Of a DNA stretch of 7,222 bases, positions 1 to 6,222 are shown in pieces. Source of the stretch: Gammaproteobacteria bacterium (GTDB lineage Bacteria; Pseudomonadota; Gammaproteobacteria; Enterobacterales; Alteromonadaceae); the NCBI GenBank assembly GCA_027484495.1, contig JAIXSW010000040.1:1-7222 (forward strand), in the 5' to 3' direction. The number at the start of each line of letters is the position of its first letter. Positions within the stretch are counted from its first letter, which is position 1. Made by a program: the position numbers and the translations under genes. The notes below the pieces were generated by a model. That model worked only from the letters and a program-made list of their open reading frames with translations, was not told the DNA's origin and made no database searches.

Positions 1-57
1 AAATAAAATCGGTTGAACAAAAGCTGAGCAAACGAACACGACAATAGAAAAAAGGGC

Positions 58-86
58 TTTACAAGGCGCCTGCAGCTCCTTAATAT
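58..86 (+). promoter_or_regulatory. Sigma70-type promoter of tRNA-Ser
   Basis: A -35 hexamer TTTACA (58-63) and a -10 hexamer TAATAT (81-86) are separated by exactly 17 bases, and both are close to consensus. They lie just upstream of the tRNA. The next six bases, GCCGCC (87-92), form a GC-rich discriminator of the kind found at stringently controlled stable-RNA promoters, so growth-rate and ppGpp control is a reasonable inference. Transcription would begin at about 93-95, leaving only a few leader bases for RNase P to remove. Positions 1-57 upstream show no recognisable gene. Confidence 0.85.
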
Positions 87-98
87 GCCGCCTATCGC

Positions 99-189
99 GG
101 AGAGATGGCAGAGTGGTTTAATGCACCGGTCTTGAAAACCGGCGAGGGTTAGTAGCCCTTCAAGAGTTCGAATCTCTTTCTCTCCGCCA
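99..189 (+). tRNA. tRNA-Ser (anticodon TGA)
   Basis: A complete class II tRNA of 91 bases with encoded CCA. The acceptor stem pairs GGAGAGA (99-105) with TCTCTCC (179-185), followed by discriminator G186 and CCA at 187-189. The anticodon loop CTTGAAA carries TGA at 133-135, which reads UCA and other UCN serine codons. The long variable arm (about 143-161) is typical of tRNA-Ser. The T-arm is AAGAG-TTCGAAT-CTCTT (162-178). It has its own promoter and terminator, so it is a single-gene unit. The E. coli equivalent is serT. Confidence 0.98.
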
Positions 190-196
190 CTAAATC

Positions 197-219
197 AACC
201 ACCCTAGGGTGGTTTTTTT
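197..219 (+). terminator. Rho-independent terminator of tRNA-Ser
   Basis: AACCACCC (197-204) is the perfect reverse complement of GGGTGGTT (207-214), with a central TA. In RNA this forms a 7-bp stem closed by a CUAG loop. A run of seven T (213-219) follows directly. It starts eight bases after the tRNA CCA end and should separate the tRNA-Ser unit from the uvrY operon. Confidence 0.93.
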
Positions 220-249
220 ATGCCTGAATTTCGATGTTTCATCGTAAGG

Positions 250-277
250 TGTTGATATATAACAGATATATCTAACA
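250..277. promoter_or_regulatory. AT-rich inverted repeat upstream of uvrY, possible operator
   Basis: GATATAT (254-260) and ATATATC (266-272) are perfect inverted arms around a 5-base spacer AACAG (261-265). The symmetry continues outward as TGTT (250-253) against AACA (274-277), with one unpaired base at 273. The hexamer TAACAG also occurs twice as a direct repeat (260-265 and 273-278). The element lies about 110 bases before the uvrY start, in the gap that must contain its promoter. A dyad of this size suits a dimeric DNA-binding regulator. It does not match a LexA box or the GacA box, and no partner protein can be named. No convincing -35/-10 pair for uvrY was found in 220-388. Confidence 0.35.
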
Positions 278-388
278 GCTCCTGCCAGTACTATTCCCAT
301 AGCAAAATCAAATTCAGTCGGCTATGCTAACGAAGTTTCAGCCAATCCAGACTATTTCAGCAGATTGAAAATTTAAGAGGCGCGTCAA

Positions 389-1042
389 TTGATTAACGTT
401 CTGATAGTGGATGATCATGAATTGGTCCGGACCGGGATCAGCAGGATTTTACAGGAAGAGCGTGGCATCCGGGTTGTCGCCGATTTGAACTCCGGTGAAG
501 CTGCAGTGCAGTATTGCCGCAATGAAGCTGCAGGCCAATTGCCGCCCGACGTGGTGCTGATGGATATGAATATGCCGGGGATCGGCGGTATGAACGCGAC
601 CAAACGTATCCTGCATTATTGTCCGGATATCCGCGTGCTGGCGTTGTCGGTGTCCTGTGAAGAGCCGGTACCACCCAAAGTGATGCAAATGGGCGCTTCC
701 GGTTTTATTTCCAAAAATGCGGCGCCGTCTGAGATGATCACGGCAATCAAGCGCGTTGCTGATGGACATCGCTATATTTCTGATGAAGTCGCACAGAAAA
801 TGGCCTTCAGTAAAATTCAATCCAACAGTAATAACCCATTTGACGAATTATCTGACCGCGAAATGCAAATCATGCTGATGATCACGCAGGGCGAAAAAGT
901 GAATGATATTGCTGACAAACTGAATGTCAGCGCCAAAACCGTCAATTCATACCGGTATCGCATGTTTGAAAAACTGGCCATTAGTGGCGATGTTGAACTG
1001 ACTCACCTGGCGATCCGCCATGGCATGATTAATATTGCCTGA
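389..1042 (+). CDS. uvrY: Two-component response regulator UvrY/GacA/SirA family
   Basis: A cytoplasmic transcription factor of 217 residues (E. coli UvrY has 218). In this family the BarA/GacS kinase phosphorylates the regulator, which activates CsrB/RsmY-type small RNAs that titrate the translational regulator CsrA. The receiver domain (residues 2 to about 125) has acidic pocket D8-D9, phosphoacceptor D59 in VLMDMNMPG, switch residue S87 and K109 in FISK. A LuxR-type helix-turn-helix spans about 151-210, with the family-typical string KTVNSYRYRMFEKL. The start is TTG: MINVLIVDDHELVR matches the family N-terminus, and any later ATG would delete the acidic pocket. AAGAGG (375-380) is a good ribosome site 8 bases upstream. 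There is a roughly five-residue insertion (around AAGQLPP, 47-53) before the phosphoacceptor strand compared with E. coli. uvrC follows after 30 bases. Confidence 0.96.
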   Translation: MINVLIVDDHELVRTGISRILQEERGIRVVADLNSGEAAVQYCRNEAAGQLPPDVVLMDMNMPGIGGMNATKRILHYCPDIRVLALSVSCEEPVPPKVMQMGASGFISKNAAPSEMITAIKRVADGHRYISDEVAQKMAFSKIQSNSNNPFDELSDREMQIMLMITQGEKVNDIADKLNVSAKTVNSYRYRMFEKLAISGDVELTHLAIRHGMINIA

Positions 1043-1072
1043 TCCGCAATTCCCTGACCTGATGAGACGCTG

Positions 1073-2893
1073 ATGCCGCCGTTTGACAGCAGTGCTTTTT
1101 TAAAAACAGTGCCGGGTTCTCCTGGCGTGTACCGTATGTATGGCGACAAATCCCAGGTGATTTATGTCGGCAAAGCCAAAGACTTAAAAAAACGTCTGGC
1201 CAGTTATTTCCGCAGTAATGTCGATAGTGTCAAAACCCGTGCTTTGGTCGCAAATATCGCGCTGGTTGAGTTCACAGTGACTAACAGTGAAACCGAAGCG
1301 CTGATCCTGGAAAATAACCTGATCAAGCAATTCATGCCTAAATACAATGTATTGCTGCGCGACGATAAATCGTTTCCCTATATTCTGCTGACCGATCATA
1401 AACACCCGCGGATCACTGCGCATCGGGGGCCAAAAAAGGTGGCTGGCCAGTATTTTGGTCCTTATCCCAGCGCCGGCGCGGTATGGGAAAGTCTGAAGTT
1501 GCTGCAGAAAGTCATTCCGATCCGGCAGTGCGAAGATGGTTTTTACCGGGCGCGGACAAGGCCTTGTCTGCAATATCAGCTTAAACTGTGTTCTGCACCT
1601 TGTGTGGGTAAGATCTCCGACGACGCTTATGCCGGCCAGGTCCGGCTGACCCGGTTGTTTTTGCAGGGCAAAAATCAGCAAGTGATTGAAGATCTGGTGC
1701 AACAGATGGACGCGGCCAGCACCGCACTGGATTTTGAATTGGCGGCGCAGCTGCGTGATCAAATTATTGCTCTGCGTAAAGTGCAGGAACAGCAGGCGGT
1801 CAGTGGTGATCATGACGAAATGGATGTCCTTGGCTTTTGTTATCTGCACGGCGTAGCTGCTGTTCACGTGTTGTATGTGCGCGACCAGAAAATTCTCGGT
1901 ACTAAGACCTATTTTCCAAAACTACCGCAACAAACTGAGGCAGAGGAGATTTTCCCAGCCTTTTTACTGCAGTTTTACCTGAACAATATGGGCGGACAAC
2001 AGATCCCGCGGGAAATCGTCATCGGTGAAGCGCTGGAAGATGCTGACAGCATCGCTGCAGCTATCAGTGCGGCGGCAGGGCGCAAAGTGGTATTGAATCC
2101 TGCCAAACGTGGTGAGAAGGCGCGCTACCTGGATTTAGCCAATAAAAATGCCCGCACCGCCTGCGATACCAAAGTCAGTCAGGCGGCGCATATGGCTGCG
2201 CGATACCGCGCACTGAAACAGACGCTAAAACTCGACACCCTGCTGCGGATGGAATGTTTTGACATCAGCCATACCATGGGCAGCCAGACGATGGCCTCGT
2301 GTGTCGTGTTTAATGACAAAGGTCCGGATAAAGCCGAATATCGTCGCTTTCACGTGGAAGGTGTGACCCCCGGTGATGACTATGCGGCGATGCGGTTTGC
2401 CTTACAAAAACGTTATGGCAAATTGCAGGATGAGGCGAGGGTACCGGATATTGTGCTGATTGACGGTGGTACAGGGCAGCTGAATCAGGCAATAGAATTT
2501 TTTGCCGGCTGGACACTGGCGAAACGCCCACTGTTACTTGGTGTCGCCAAAGGCACCAGTCGCAAGCCGGGTCTGGAGACCTTGCTAATCAATTCAGCAC
2601 AGCATGCGATTAACTTGCCGGCCGATGATCCGGCGTTACATTTGATCCAGCACATCCGTGATGAAGCGCACCGTTTTGCCATTACCGGGCATCGCCAGCA
2701 GCGTGGGAAAAAGTTCACGCAAAGCCCACTGGAAAATATTGCCGGAATAGGTGAGAAACGCCGGCAAGCTTTGTTACAATACCTCGGTGGTTTGCAAGGC
2801 GTGCTGAAAGCATCAGTCGCTGAGCTGGCGACAGTACCCGGGATCTCCAAAGCGCAGGCAGAGTTGATTTACCAGGCCTGTCATAACAACTAG
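1073..2893 (+). CDS. uvrC: UvrABC excinuclease subunit C
   Basis: Catalytic subunit of nucleotide excision repair, cutting on both sides of a lesion after UvrA/UvrB loading. It has 606 residues (E. coli 610). Domains in order: an N-terminal GIY-YIG nuclease for the 3' cut (G18-V19-Y20, Y31-V32-G33 and the IYVGKAKDLKKRL block); four cysteines C153, C165, C173 and C177, at the positions equivalent to the iron-sulfur ligands reported for E. coli UvrC; a UVR motif that binds UvrB (about 203-238); an RNase H-like nuclease for the 5' cut with D397 in ECFDISH, D436 in GDDYAAM, D464 in LIDGG and H533; and tandem helix-hairpin-helix motifs at the C-terminus (about 554-603). All key residues are present. 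The ATG start has only a weak ribosome site, but the N-terminus aligns with the family. Short gaps on both sides indicate an operon with uvrY and pgsA. Confidence 0.98.
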   Translation: MPPFDSSAFLKTVPGSPGVYRMYGDKSQVIYVGKAKDLKKRLASYFRSNVDSVKTRALVANIALVEFTVTNSETEALILENNLIKQFMPKYNVLLRDDKSFPYILLTDHKHPRITAHRGPKKVAGQYFGPYPSAGAVWESLKLLQKVIPIRQCEDGFYRARTRPCLQYQLKLCSAPCVGKISDDAYAGQVRLTRLFLQGKNQQVIEDLVQQMDAASTALDFELAAQLRDQIIALRKVQEQQAVSGDHDEMDVLGFCYLHGVAAVHVLYVRDQKILGTKTYFPKLPQQTEAEEIFPAFLLQFYLNNMGGQQIPREIVIGEALEDADSIAAAISAAAGRKVVLNPAKRGEKARYLDLANKNARTACDTKVSQAAHMAARYRALKQTLKLDTLLRMECFDISHTMGSQTMASCVVFNDKGPDKAEYRRFHVEGVTPGDDYAAMRFALQKRYGKLQDEARVPDIVLIDGGTGQLNQAIEFFAGWTLAKRPLLLGVAKGTSRKPGLETLLINSAQHAINLPADDPALHLIQHIRDEAHRFAITGHRQQRGKKFTQSPLENIAGIGEKRRQALLQYLGGLQGVLKASVAELATVPGISKAQAELIYQACHNN

Positions 2894-2920
2894 AAAAATG
2901 CCCAGAATTGAGATTTATTG

Positions 2921-3466
2921 ATGTGGAATGTGCCTAACCTGTTAACTTTGTTCCGGATTTTTTTAATTCCAGTCTTTGTTTTCTGCTTTTATTCGACCCA
3001 TGAACATGCCCGTTTTCTTGCCGCCTTTGTGTTCTGGCTGGCGGCTATTACCGATGCCTTAGATGGCTATCTGGCACGGAAACTCCAACAGTCCACCGCG
3101 TTTGGTGCATTTCTGGACCCGGTCGCAGATAAAGCGATGGTTGCGGCCGCATTGGTGCTGATCGCCGTCGATATGCAGACTTTATGGGTAACCATTCCGG
3201 CTTTTGTCATGATCAGCCGGGAAATTATCATCTCCGGCTTGCGTGAATGGATGGCTGGCCTTGGTGAAGGTTCGCAGGTCAAAGTGTCGGAAATGGGTAA
3301 ACTGAAAACCGCAGCCCAAATGCTGGCATTGATCGGGCTGATTTGGCAACCGGTGAACTGGATCACCGATTTGGGCATGTTGTTATTGTTTATTGCCACT
3401 GTACTGACCGTCTGGTCAATGGTGGTTTATTTGCAGGCAGCCTGGAAATATCTGCAACAAAATTAA
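2921..3466 (+). CDS. pgsA: CDP-diacylglycerol--glycerol-3-phosphate 3-phosphatidyltransferase (PGP synthase)
   Basis: An inner-membrane enzyme that transfers phosphatidyl from CDP-diacylglycerol to glycerol 3-phosphate. This is the committed step to phosphatidylglycerol and cardiolipin, and it is usually essential. The CDP-alcohol phosphatidyltransferase signature DxxDGxxAR-x8-GxxxDxxxD is complete: D45, D48, G49, A52, R53, G62, D66 and D70. Hydrophobic membrane segments lie at about 7-23, 30-47, 72-100, 130-143 and 150-172. Length is 181 residues from the ATG (E. coli 182). A TTG directly precedes this ATG in frame (2918), so the start could be one codon earlier. I chose ATG because it is the stronger codon and gives the usual short N-terminus MWNVPNLLTLFR. 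The gene is 27 bases downstream of uvrC, as the last protein gene of the operon. No terminator hairpin with a T-tract follows. Confidence 0.97.
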   Translation: MWNVPNLLTLFRIFLIPVFVFCFYSTHEHARFLAAFVFWLAAITDALDGYLARKLQQSTAFGAFLDPVADKAMVAAALVLIAVDMQTLWVTIPAFVMISREIIISGLREWMAGLGEGSQVKVSEMGKLKTAAQMLALIGLIWQPVNWITDLGMLLLFIATVLTVWSMVVYLQAAWKYLQQN

Positions 3467-3536
3467 GCGCTTCGCGCACAAAAACGGCAAGCCTGCTAAA
3501 AATTGAGCAATCAGTTCAGCGGTGTCAAGTTTTGAG

Positions 3537-3564
3537 TTGACGGATTTATTAAACCCAGTAGAAT
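3537..3564 (+). promoter_or_regulatory. Sigma70-type promoter of the Gly-Cys-Leu tRNA operon
   Basis: A -35 hexamer TTGACG (3537-3542) and a -10 hexamer TAGAAT (3559-3564) each differ from consensus at one position and are 16 bases apart. Transcription would start at about 3571, giving a leader of roughly 30 bases before the first tRNA. Because the pgsA operon has no visible terminator, read-through from upstream could also contribute to these tRNAs. Confidence 0.8.
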
Positions 3565-3576
3565 GCAGCTCGTGTT

Positions 3577-3592
3577 AAGGCAAACGCCTTTT
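3577..3592 (+). other. Small hairpin in the tRNA operon leader
   Basis: AAGGC (3577-3581) and GCCTT (3586-3590) form a perfect 5-bp stem with an AAAC loop, followed by two more T (3591-3592). It lies between the promoter and the first tRNA. It resembles a very weak terminator, but the stem is short and the T-run ends after four bases, so strong termination is unlikely. It may serve as a processing or stability element of the leader. Confidence 0.3.
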
Positions 3593-3600
3593 CAGATGAA

Positions 3601-3676
3601 GCGGGCATAGCTCAGTTGGTAGAGCGCTACCTTGCCAAGGTCGAGGTCACGAGTTCGAGTCTCGTTGCCCGCTCCA
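3601..3676 (+). tRNA. glyW: tRNA-Gly (anticodon GCC)
   Basis: A 76-base tRNA with encoded CCA (3674-3676). The acceptor stem pairs GCGGGCA (3601-3607) with TGCCCGC (3666-3672), with discriminator T3673. The D stem is GCTC/GAGC and the T arm is ACGAG-TTCGAGT-CTCGT. The anticodon loop TTGCCAA carries GCC at 3634-3636, reading GGC and GGU. The anticodon stem CTACC/GGTCG contains one T-C mismatch at the second pair (tRNA positions 28-42), where E. coli has C-G pairs throughout. It is first in a Gly-Cys-Leu cluster downstream of pgsA, the same order as glyW-cysT-leuZ in E. coli. Confidence 0.97.
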
Positions 3677-3699
3677 AATAATCTGAAGAGTGTCTTGAT

Positions 3700-3773
3700 G
3701 GCGGGTTGGCAGAGTGGCCATGCAGCGGATTGCAAATCCGTCCACCTCGGTTCGACTCCGGGACCCGCCTCCA
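3700..3773 (+). tRNA. cysT: tRNA-Cys (anticodon GCA)
   Basis: A 74-base tRNA with encoded CCA (3771-3773). The acceptor stem pairs GGCGGGT (3700-3706) with ACCCGCC (3763-3769), with discriminator T3770. The anticodon loop TTGCAAA (3730-3736) carries GCA at 3732-3734, reading UGC and UGU. The T arm is CTCGG-TTCGACT-CCGGG, with one U-G wobble. It lies 23 bases after tRNA-Gly and is presumably cut from the same transcript. Confidence 0.98.
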
Positions 3774-3815
3774 TTTAGTTGTAACCGACTAAATACACAG
3801 TAAAAAACGTTGTCT

Positions 3816-3902
3816 GCCCGGGTGGTGAAATCGGTAGACACAAGGGATTTAAAATCCCTCGCTCGAAAGGGCGTGCCGGTTCAAGTCCGGCCCCGGGCAC
3901 CA
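3816..3902 (+). tRNA. leuZ: tRNA-Leu (anticodon TAA)
   Basis: An 87-base class II tRNA with encoded CCA (3900-3902). The acceptor stem pairs GCCCGGG (3816-3822) with CCCGGGC (3892-3898), with discriminator A3899. The anticodon stem is AGGGA/TCCCT, and the loop TTTAAAA carries TAA at 3850-3852, reading UUA and UUG. The variable arm is a 4-bp stem GCTC/GGGC closed by a GAAA tetraloop (3861-3872). It is last of the three-tRNA cluster. No clear intrinsic terminator is visible between it and the convergent gene ending at 4016. Confidence 0.98.
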
Positions 3903-4015
3903 CTTCTTGTTTCCCCATTTGTTTTAAATCGTTGTGCCAAACCCGCTGATAAATTCCCTTTGATCGTATTTTAATCCCTGAATGGCTTATCCATAAAAGC
4001 CGGCATACCAAACAC

Positions 4016-4702
4016 TTACGCTTGTGAGCTGCTGATTGAACGCTTGCGCTTCCATAAAGTCCGCACCAGCCAATACAGTGTTGTCACGAGGACCAACAGC
4101 ACCGGGATGAGCAGAACAGGCAGCCCCAACAATGTGCTCTTGCGTACAATCGCCGGGAATACCTGCATCTGACCGGCGAAAAAAGACCCGGTGGCAATCA
4201 ACATGGCAAAACACATCCGCCATAGATGACGCACCAAACGCTGGGCTCCTGCGATTTGGCCGGCCCGTAACAGTCGCACATCCAGCGCCGCGCACAACAA
4301 ACTGACCACGCCGAAGAACACCAGCGCCTGTGGCGGGCTATTTCTGGTGATTAAGGTTTTTGGATCTTCGACAAAATTGAACCACAGGCTTAGTGAATAC
4401 ACACCCACTAGCGCCGCGGCCACAGCTAATCCTGCCAATAGCCGAGCGCTACCTTCGACCTTGCGCTTGACCACCAACCATGAAGTAACCACCAGATAGG
4501 CGGTGACCAAAGCGACTACGCCGGTGACATGGTCGGTGCGCAGGAAAAACGACACAATGGCGGCACTGCCGGTCATGATCAGCATCGAAATGGTAAACAG
4601 GTTGCCGGCTTTGCGATGCAGCGGTGAACCTTTGGCGGCGATCATCGCCATGGCACCCGCAAGAATGGCCACTAGGCCGGCGCTAATATGGATCCACGTC
4701 AT
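4016..4702 (-). CDS. DUF2306-type multi-pass membrane protein, function unknown
   Basis: A 228-residue predicted inner-membrane protein with about seven hydrophobic helices (roughly 4-22, 35-54, 57-78, 86-108, 125-143, 160-178 and 192-214) and a basic C-terminal tail (KRKR). Features I associate with the DUF2306 family are a histidine in the first helix (H5), the motif KGSPLHRKAG (24-33, H29) after it, and RHLWRMCFAMLIATGSFF (158-175) before the last helices. The conserved histidines are compatible with metal or heme binding, but no function is established and none is assigned. The ATG start is supported by AAAGG on the minus strand about 6 bases upstream. The gene converges on the tRNA cluster and diverges from the kinase gene across 371 bases. 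Confidence 0.85.
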   Translation of the reverse strand: MTWIHISAGLVAILAGAMAMIAAKGSPLHRKAGNLFTISMLIMTGSAAIVSFFLRTDHVTGVVALVTAYLVVTSWLVVKRKVEGSARLLAGLAVAAALVGVYSLSLWFNFVEDPKTLITRNSPPQALVFFGVVSLLCAALDVRLLRAGQIAGAQRLVRHLWRMCFAMLIATGSFFAGQMQVFPAIVRKSTLLGLPVLLIPVLLVLVTTLYWLVRTLWKRKRSISSSQA

Positions 4703-5073
4703 AAAAAACCTTTTGTCGTTGCAGATTTGATGCTGCCAGAATAAGTCAATTCACGACGTGTTTCGGCGCTGCTATTGATGAACTGCGGATCGGACCGACC
4801 TGACGACGTTCTATGCTGACCGATGACGAAAACGATGGTGTTTGCTGCGGCTATATAGTTGTGGCTACGTGGTGGCGGCTTCACTGTTCCAGACCGGGAT
4901 GCGGCCGTCACTCATCTGTCGATAGCGTCATTTATGCCAACCAAGGCGTCAGCCATCATCAGAGGGCATCCCTGCCAGCGCTTTGCAGTGTAAGCTATGT
5001 CTATTCCCTCATTGCTAAACGCAGCGAGATTACCAATGAAAAATTCTGCTGATACTTTAGAGCGCGGATAACG
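4703..5073. other. Divergent intergenic region between the DUF2306 gene and the kinase gene
   Basis: These 371 bases separate two divergent genes and should carry both promoters. Reading frames of 70-79 codons exist on both strands, but their products show no domain, hydrophobic segment or plausible coding pattern, so I treat them as chance. I found one candidate promoter for the kinase gene near its start (listed separately), a short palindrome CACGACGTG (4752-4760), and no pair of GTT-centred direct repeats that would make a convincing LytTR/AlgR site. Most of 4860-5020 holds nothing I recognise. Confidence 0.5.
5030..5058 (+). promoter_or_regulatory. Weak candidate promoter of the kinase-regulator operon
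   Basis: TTACCA (5030-5035) and TACTTT (5053-5058) are separated by 17 bases, and TG at 5050-5051 gives an extended -10. Both hexamers are only moderate matches. Transcription would start at about 5065, leaving a leader under 12 bases, which is short for a normal ribosome site. The true promoter may lie further upstream. Confidence 0.3.
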
Positions 5074-6222
5074 ATGCAACATCATGAACCTGCAGTTTCA
5101 TTACCGACGACCCCGCCAGCGCCTCCGCCGATCTTTGGTTGGCAGCGGCTGCGCTTATTGCTTTTGGTCTGTGTGCTGTTCAGCGCGCTGTGGATCCCTA
5201 TTTTTGTGTCCAGCTGGGTGATACCGCCAATCCGTCTGCTGATGCTCGGCGGCTTGCAATTGCTCGCTTTTGGCATCTTCGAGCGCTGGCCGAAAAAATT
5301 ACCCAGCTGGATGGCGCGCTGGGTGCTGCAGGTGTTAGCGGTCGCTGTCGTGGCACCTTTTGCTGCGGTGTTGATTATTTCCGTGACCAACTTTGCCCAT
5401 CCGGAAGTGTGGTCAACGGACCCGAAAAAAATGTTTGGCTTTGCGATTTTACTGTTCATCGGTTTGTTAGTGTCACCGTGGATTGCGATGGCGGCCTTGT
5501 ATCGCCATATCAACGGCCAGGCGCAGCGGCAGGCGCTGGCGTTTGAGCTGGAACGCAGTAAGTTAGCCCGAGATGCGTTGGATTCGCGGCTGCGCGTGTT
5601 GCAGGCGCAGGTGGAACCGCATTTCTTGTTTAATACCTTAGCCAACGTGCGTGAGCTGGTCGATTCCGGCTCACCACAGGCATCAGAAGTGCTGGGTAGC
5701 CTCATCACCTATTTACGCGCGGCCGTGCCCAATTTGCATAGCAGTGCCACCACCTTGGGGCAAGAATTAGAATTGGTGCGGGCTTATCTTGAACTGATGC
5801 ATATGCGGATGCCTGATCGCTTGCAGTTTGCGATCCACGCTGAACCCGAGGCGCTGGCCGTGCAATGCCCGCCGATGACGTTGTTAACGTTGGTGGAAAA
5901 CGCTATCCGCCATGGCATCGATCCCAGTGAAGAAGGCGGTCGGATTGACGTTTCGGTGCGCTTACAAGACGGTCGTTGTCTGGCTGAGGTGAAAGACACC
6001 GGCGTTGGGTTAAGTGACAAGCAGGCGAGTCAGGGCTTAGGCACAGGCCTCGCCAATCTGCGCGAACGTTTGCAGTTGGTGTTTGCCGGTCAGGCCCAAC
6101 TTAGCCTGACTGCGCTGGAGCCGAATGGTTTTTGTGTCAATATCAATATTCCGGCGCAATGGAGTCCTGCCGTGACTGCACCAACTGCCGCATCTGCAGG
6201 AGCATCATATGCTGCCAACTAA
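5074..6222 (+). CDS. LytS/AlgZ-type membrane sensor histidine kinase
   Basis: A 382-residue inner-membrane kinase of the His_kinase (PF06580) type. After a proline-rich N-terminus come four hydrophobic segments (about 27-46, 50-67, 84-106 and 121-143), probably the sensory part, with no large periplasmic domain. A linker helix (145-178) leads to the phosphoacceptor motif QAQVEPHFLFNTLANVR with H183. The ATPase part has an N-box LVENAIRHGI (N276), a G1 box DTGVGL (308-313) and a G2-like stretch GLGTGLANLRERL (321-333). All residues needed for catalysis appear present. Size and layout resemble Pseudomonas AlgZ/FimS more than the larger BtsS or YpdA. The C-terminal tail (about 364-382) is rich in Ala and Ser, and its end overlaps the regulator gene by 14 bases. 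The ATG start has only a weak GGA ribosome site. The signal sensed is unknown. Confidence 0.92.
   Translation: MQHHEPAVSLPTTPPAPPPIFGWQRLRLLLLVCVLFSALWIPIFVSSWVIPPIRLLMLGGLQLLAFGIFERWPKKLPSWMARWVLQVLAVAVVAPFAAVLIISVTNFAHPEVWSTDPKKMFGFAILLFIGLLVSPWIAMAALYRHINGQAQRQALAFELERSKLARDALDSRLRVLQAQVEPHFLFNTLANVRELVDSGSPQASEVLGSLITYLRAAVPNLHSSATTLGQELELVRAYLELMHMRMPDRLQFAIHAEPEALAVQCPPMTLLTLVENAIRHGIDPSEEGGRIDVSVRLQDGRCLAEVKDTGVGLSDKQASQGLGTGLANLRERLQLVFAGQAQLSLTALEPNGFCVNINIPAQWSPAVTAPTAASAGASYAAN

Noticed and set aside
232..244. CGATG-TTT-CATCG hairpin after the tRNA-Ser terminator
   Set aside because: It has a perfect but only 5-bp stem with no T-run, lies directly after a strong terminator, and has no evident role.
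252..280. LexA (SOS) box or uvrY promoter in the AT-rich dyad
   Set aside because: No CTGT-N8-ACAG arrangement is present, and TTGATA at 252-257 has no -10 at a suitable distance.
3467..3480. GC-rich dyad GCGCTTCGCGC after pgsA as a terminator
   Set aside because: The stem is only three to four pairs and is followed by A residues instead of T.
3970..4000. GGCTT/AAGCC dyad downstream of the DUF2306 gene on the minus strand
   Set aside because: A 5-bp stem with an 8-base loop and no T-tract is too weak to call a terminator.
3592..4011. Short minus-strand frames across the tRNA cluster
   Set aside because: They are read through the reverse complement of three tRNA genes, a common source of false predictions.
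4744..4749. TTGACT on the minus strand as a -35 for the DUF2306 gene
   Set aside because: No acceptable -10 hexamer lies 15-18 bases downstream on that strand.
4699..4911. A 70-codon minus-strand frame overlapping the DUF2306 start
   Set aside because: It overlaps the well-supported ATG and ribosome site of the DUF2306 gene, and its sequence is low in coding character.
4813..5052. A 79-codon plus-strand frame between the divergent genes
   Set aside because: The product is rich in Cys, His and Ser, with no domain, no ribosome site and no hydrophobic or repeat pattern. It ends just before the kinase gene and looks like chance.
5139..5546. A 135-codon plus-strand frame inside the kinase gene
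   Set aside because: It is an alternate-frame shadow of the kinase coding sequence, which has clear family motifs.
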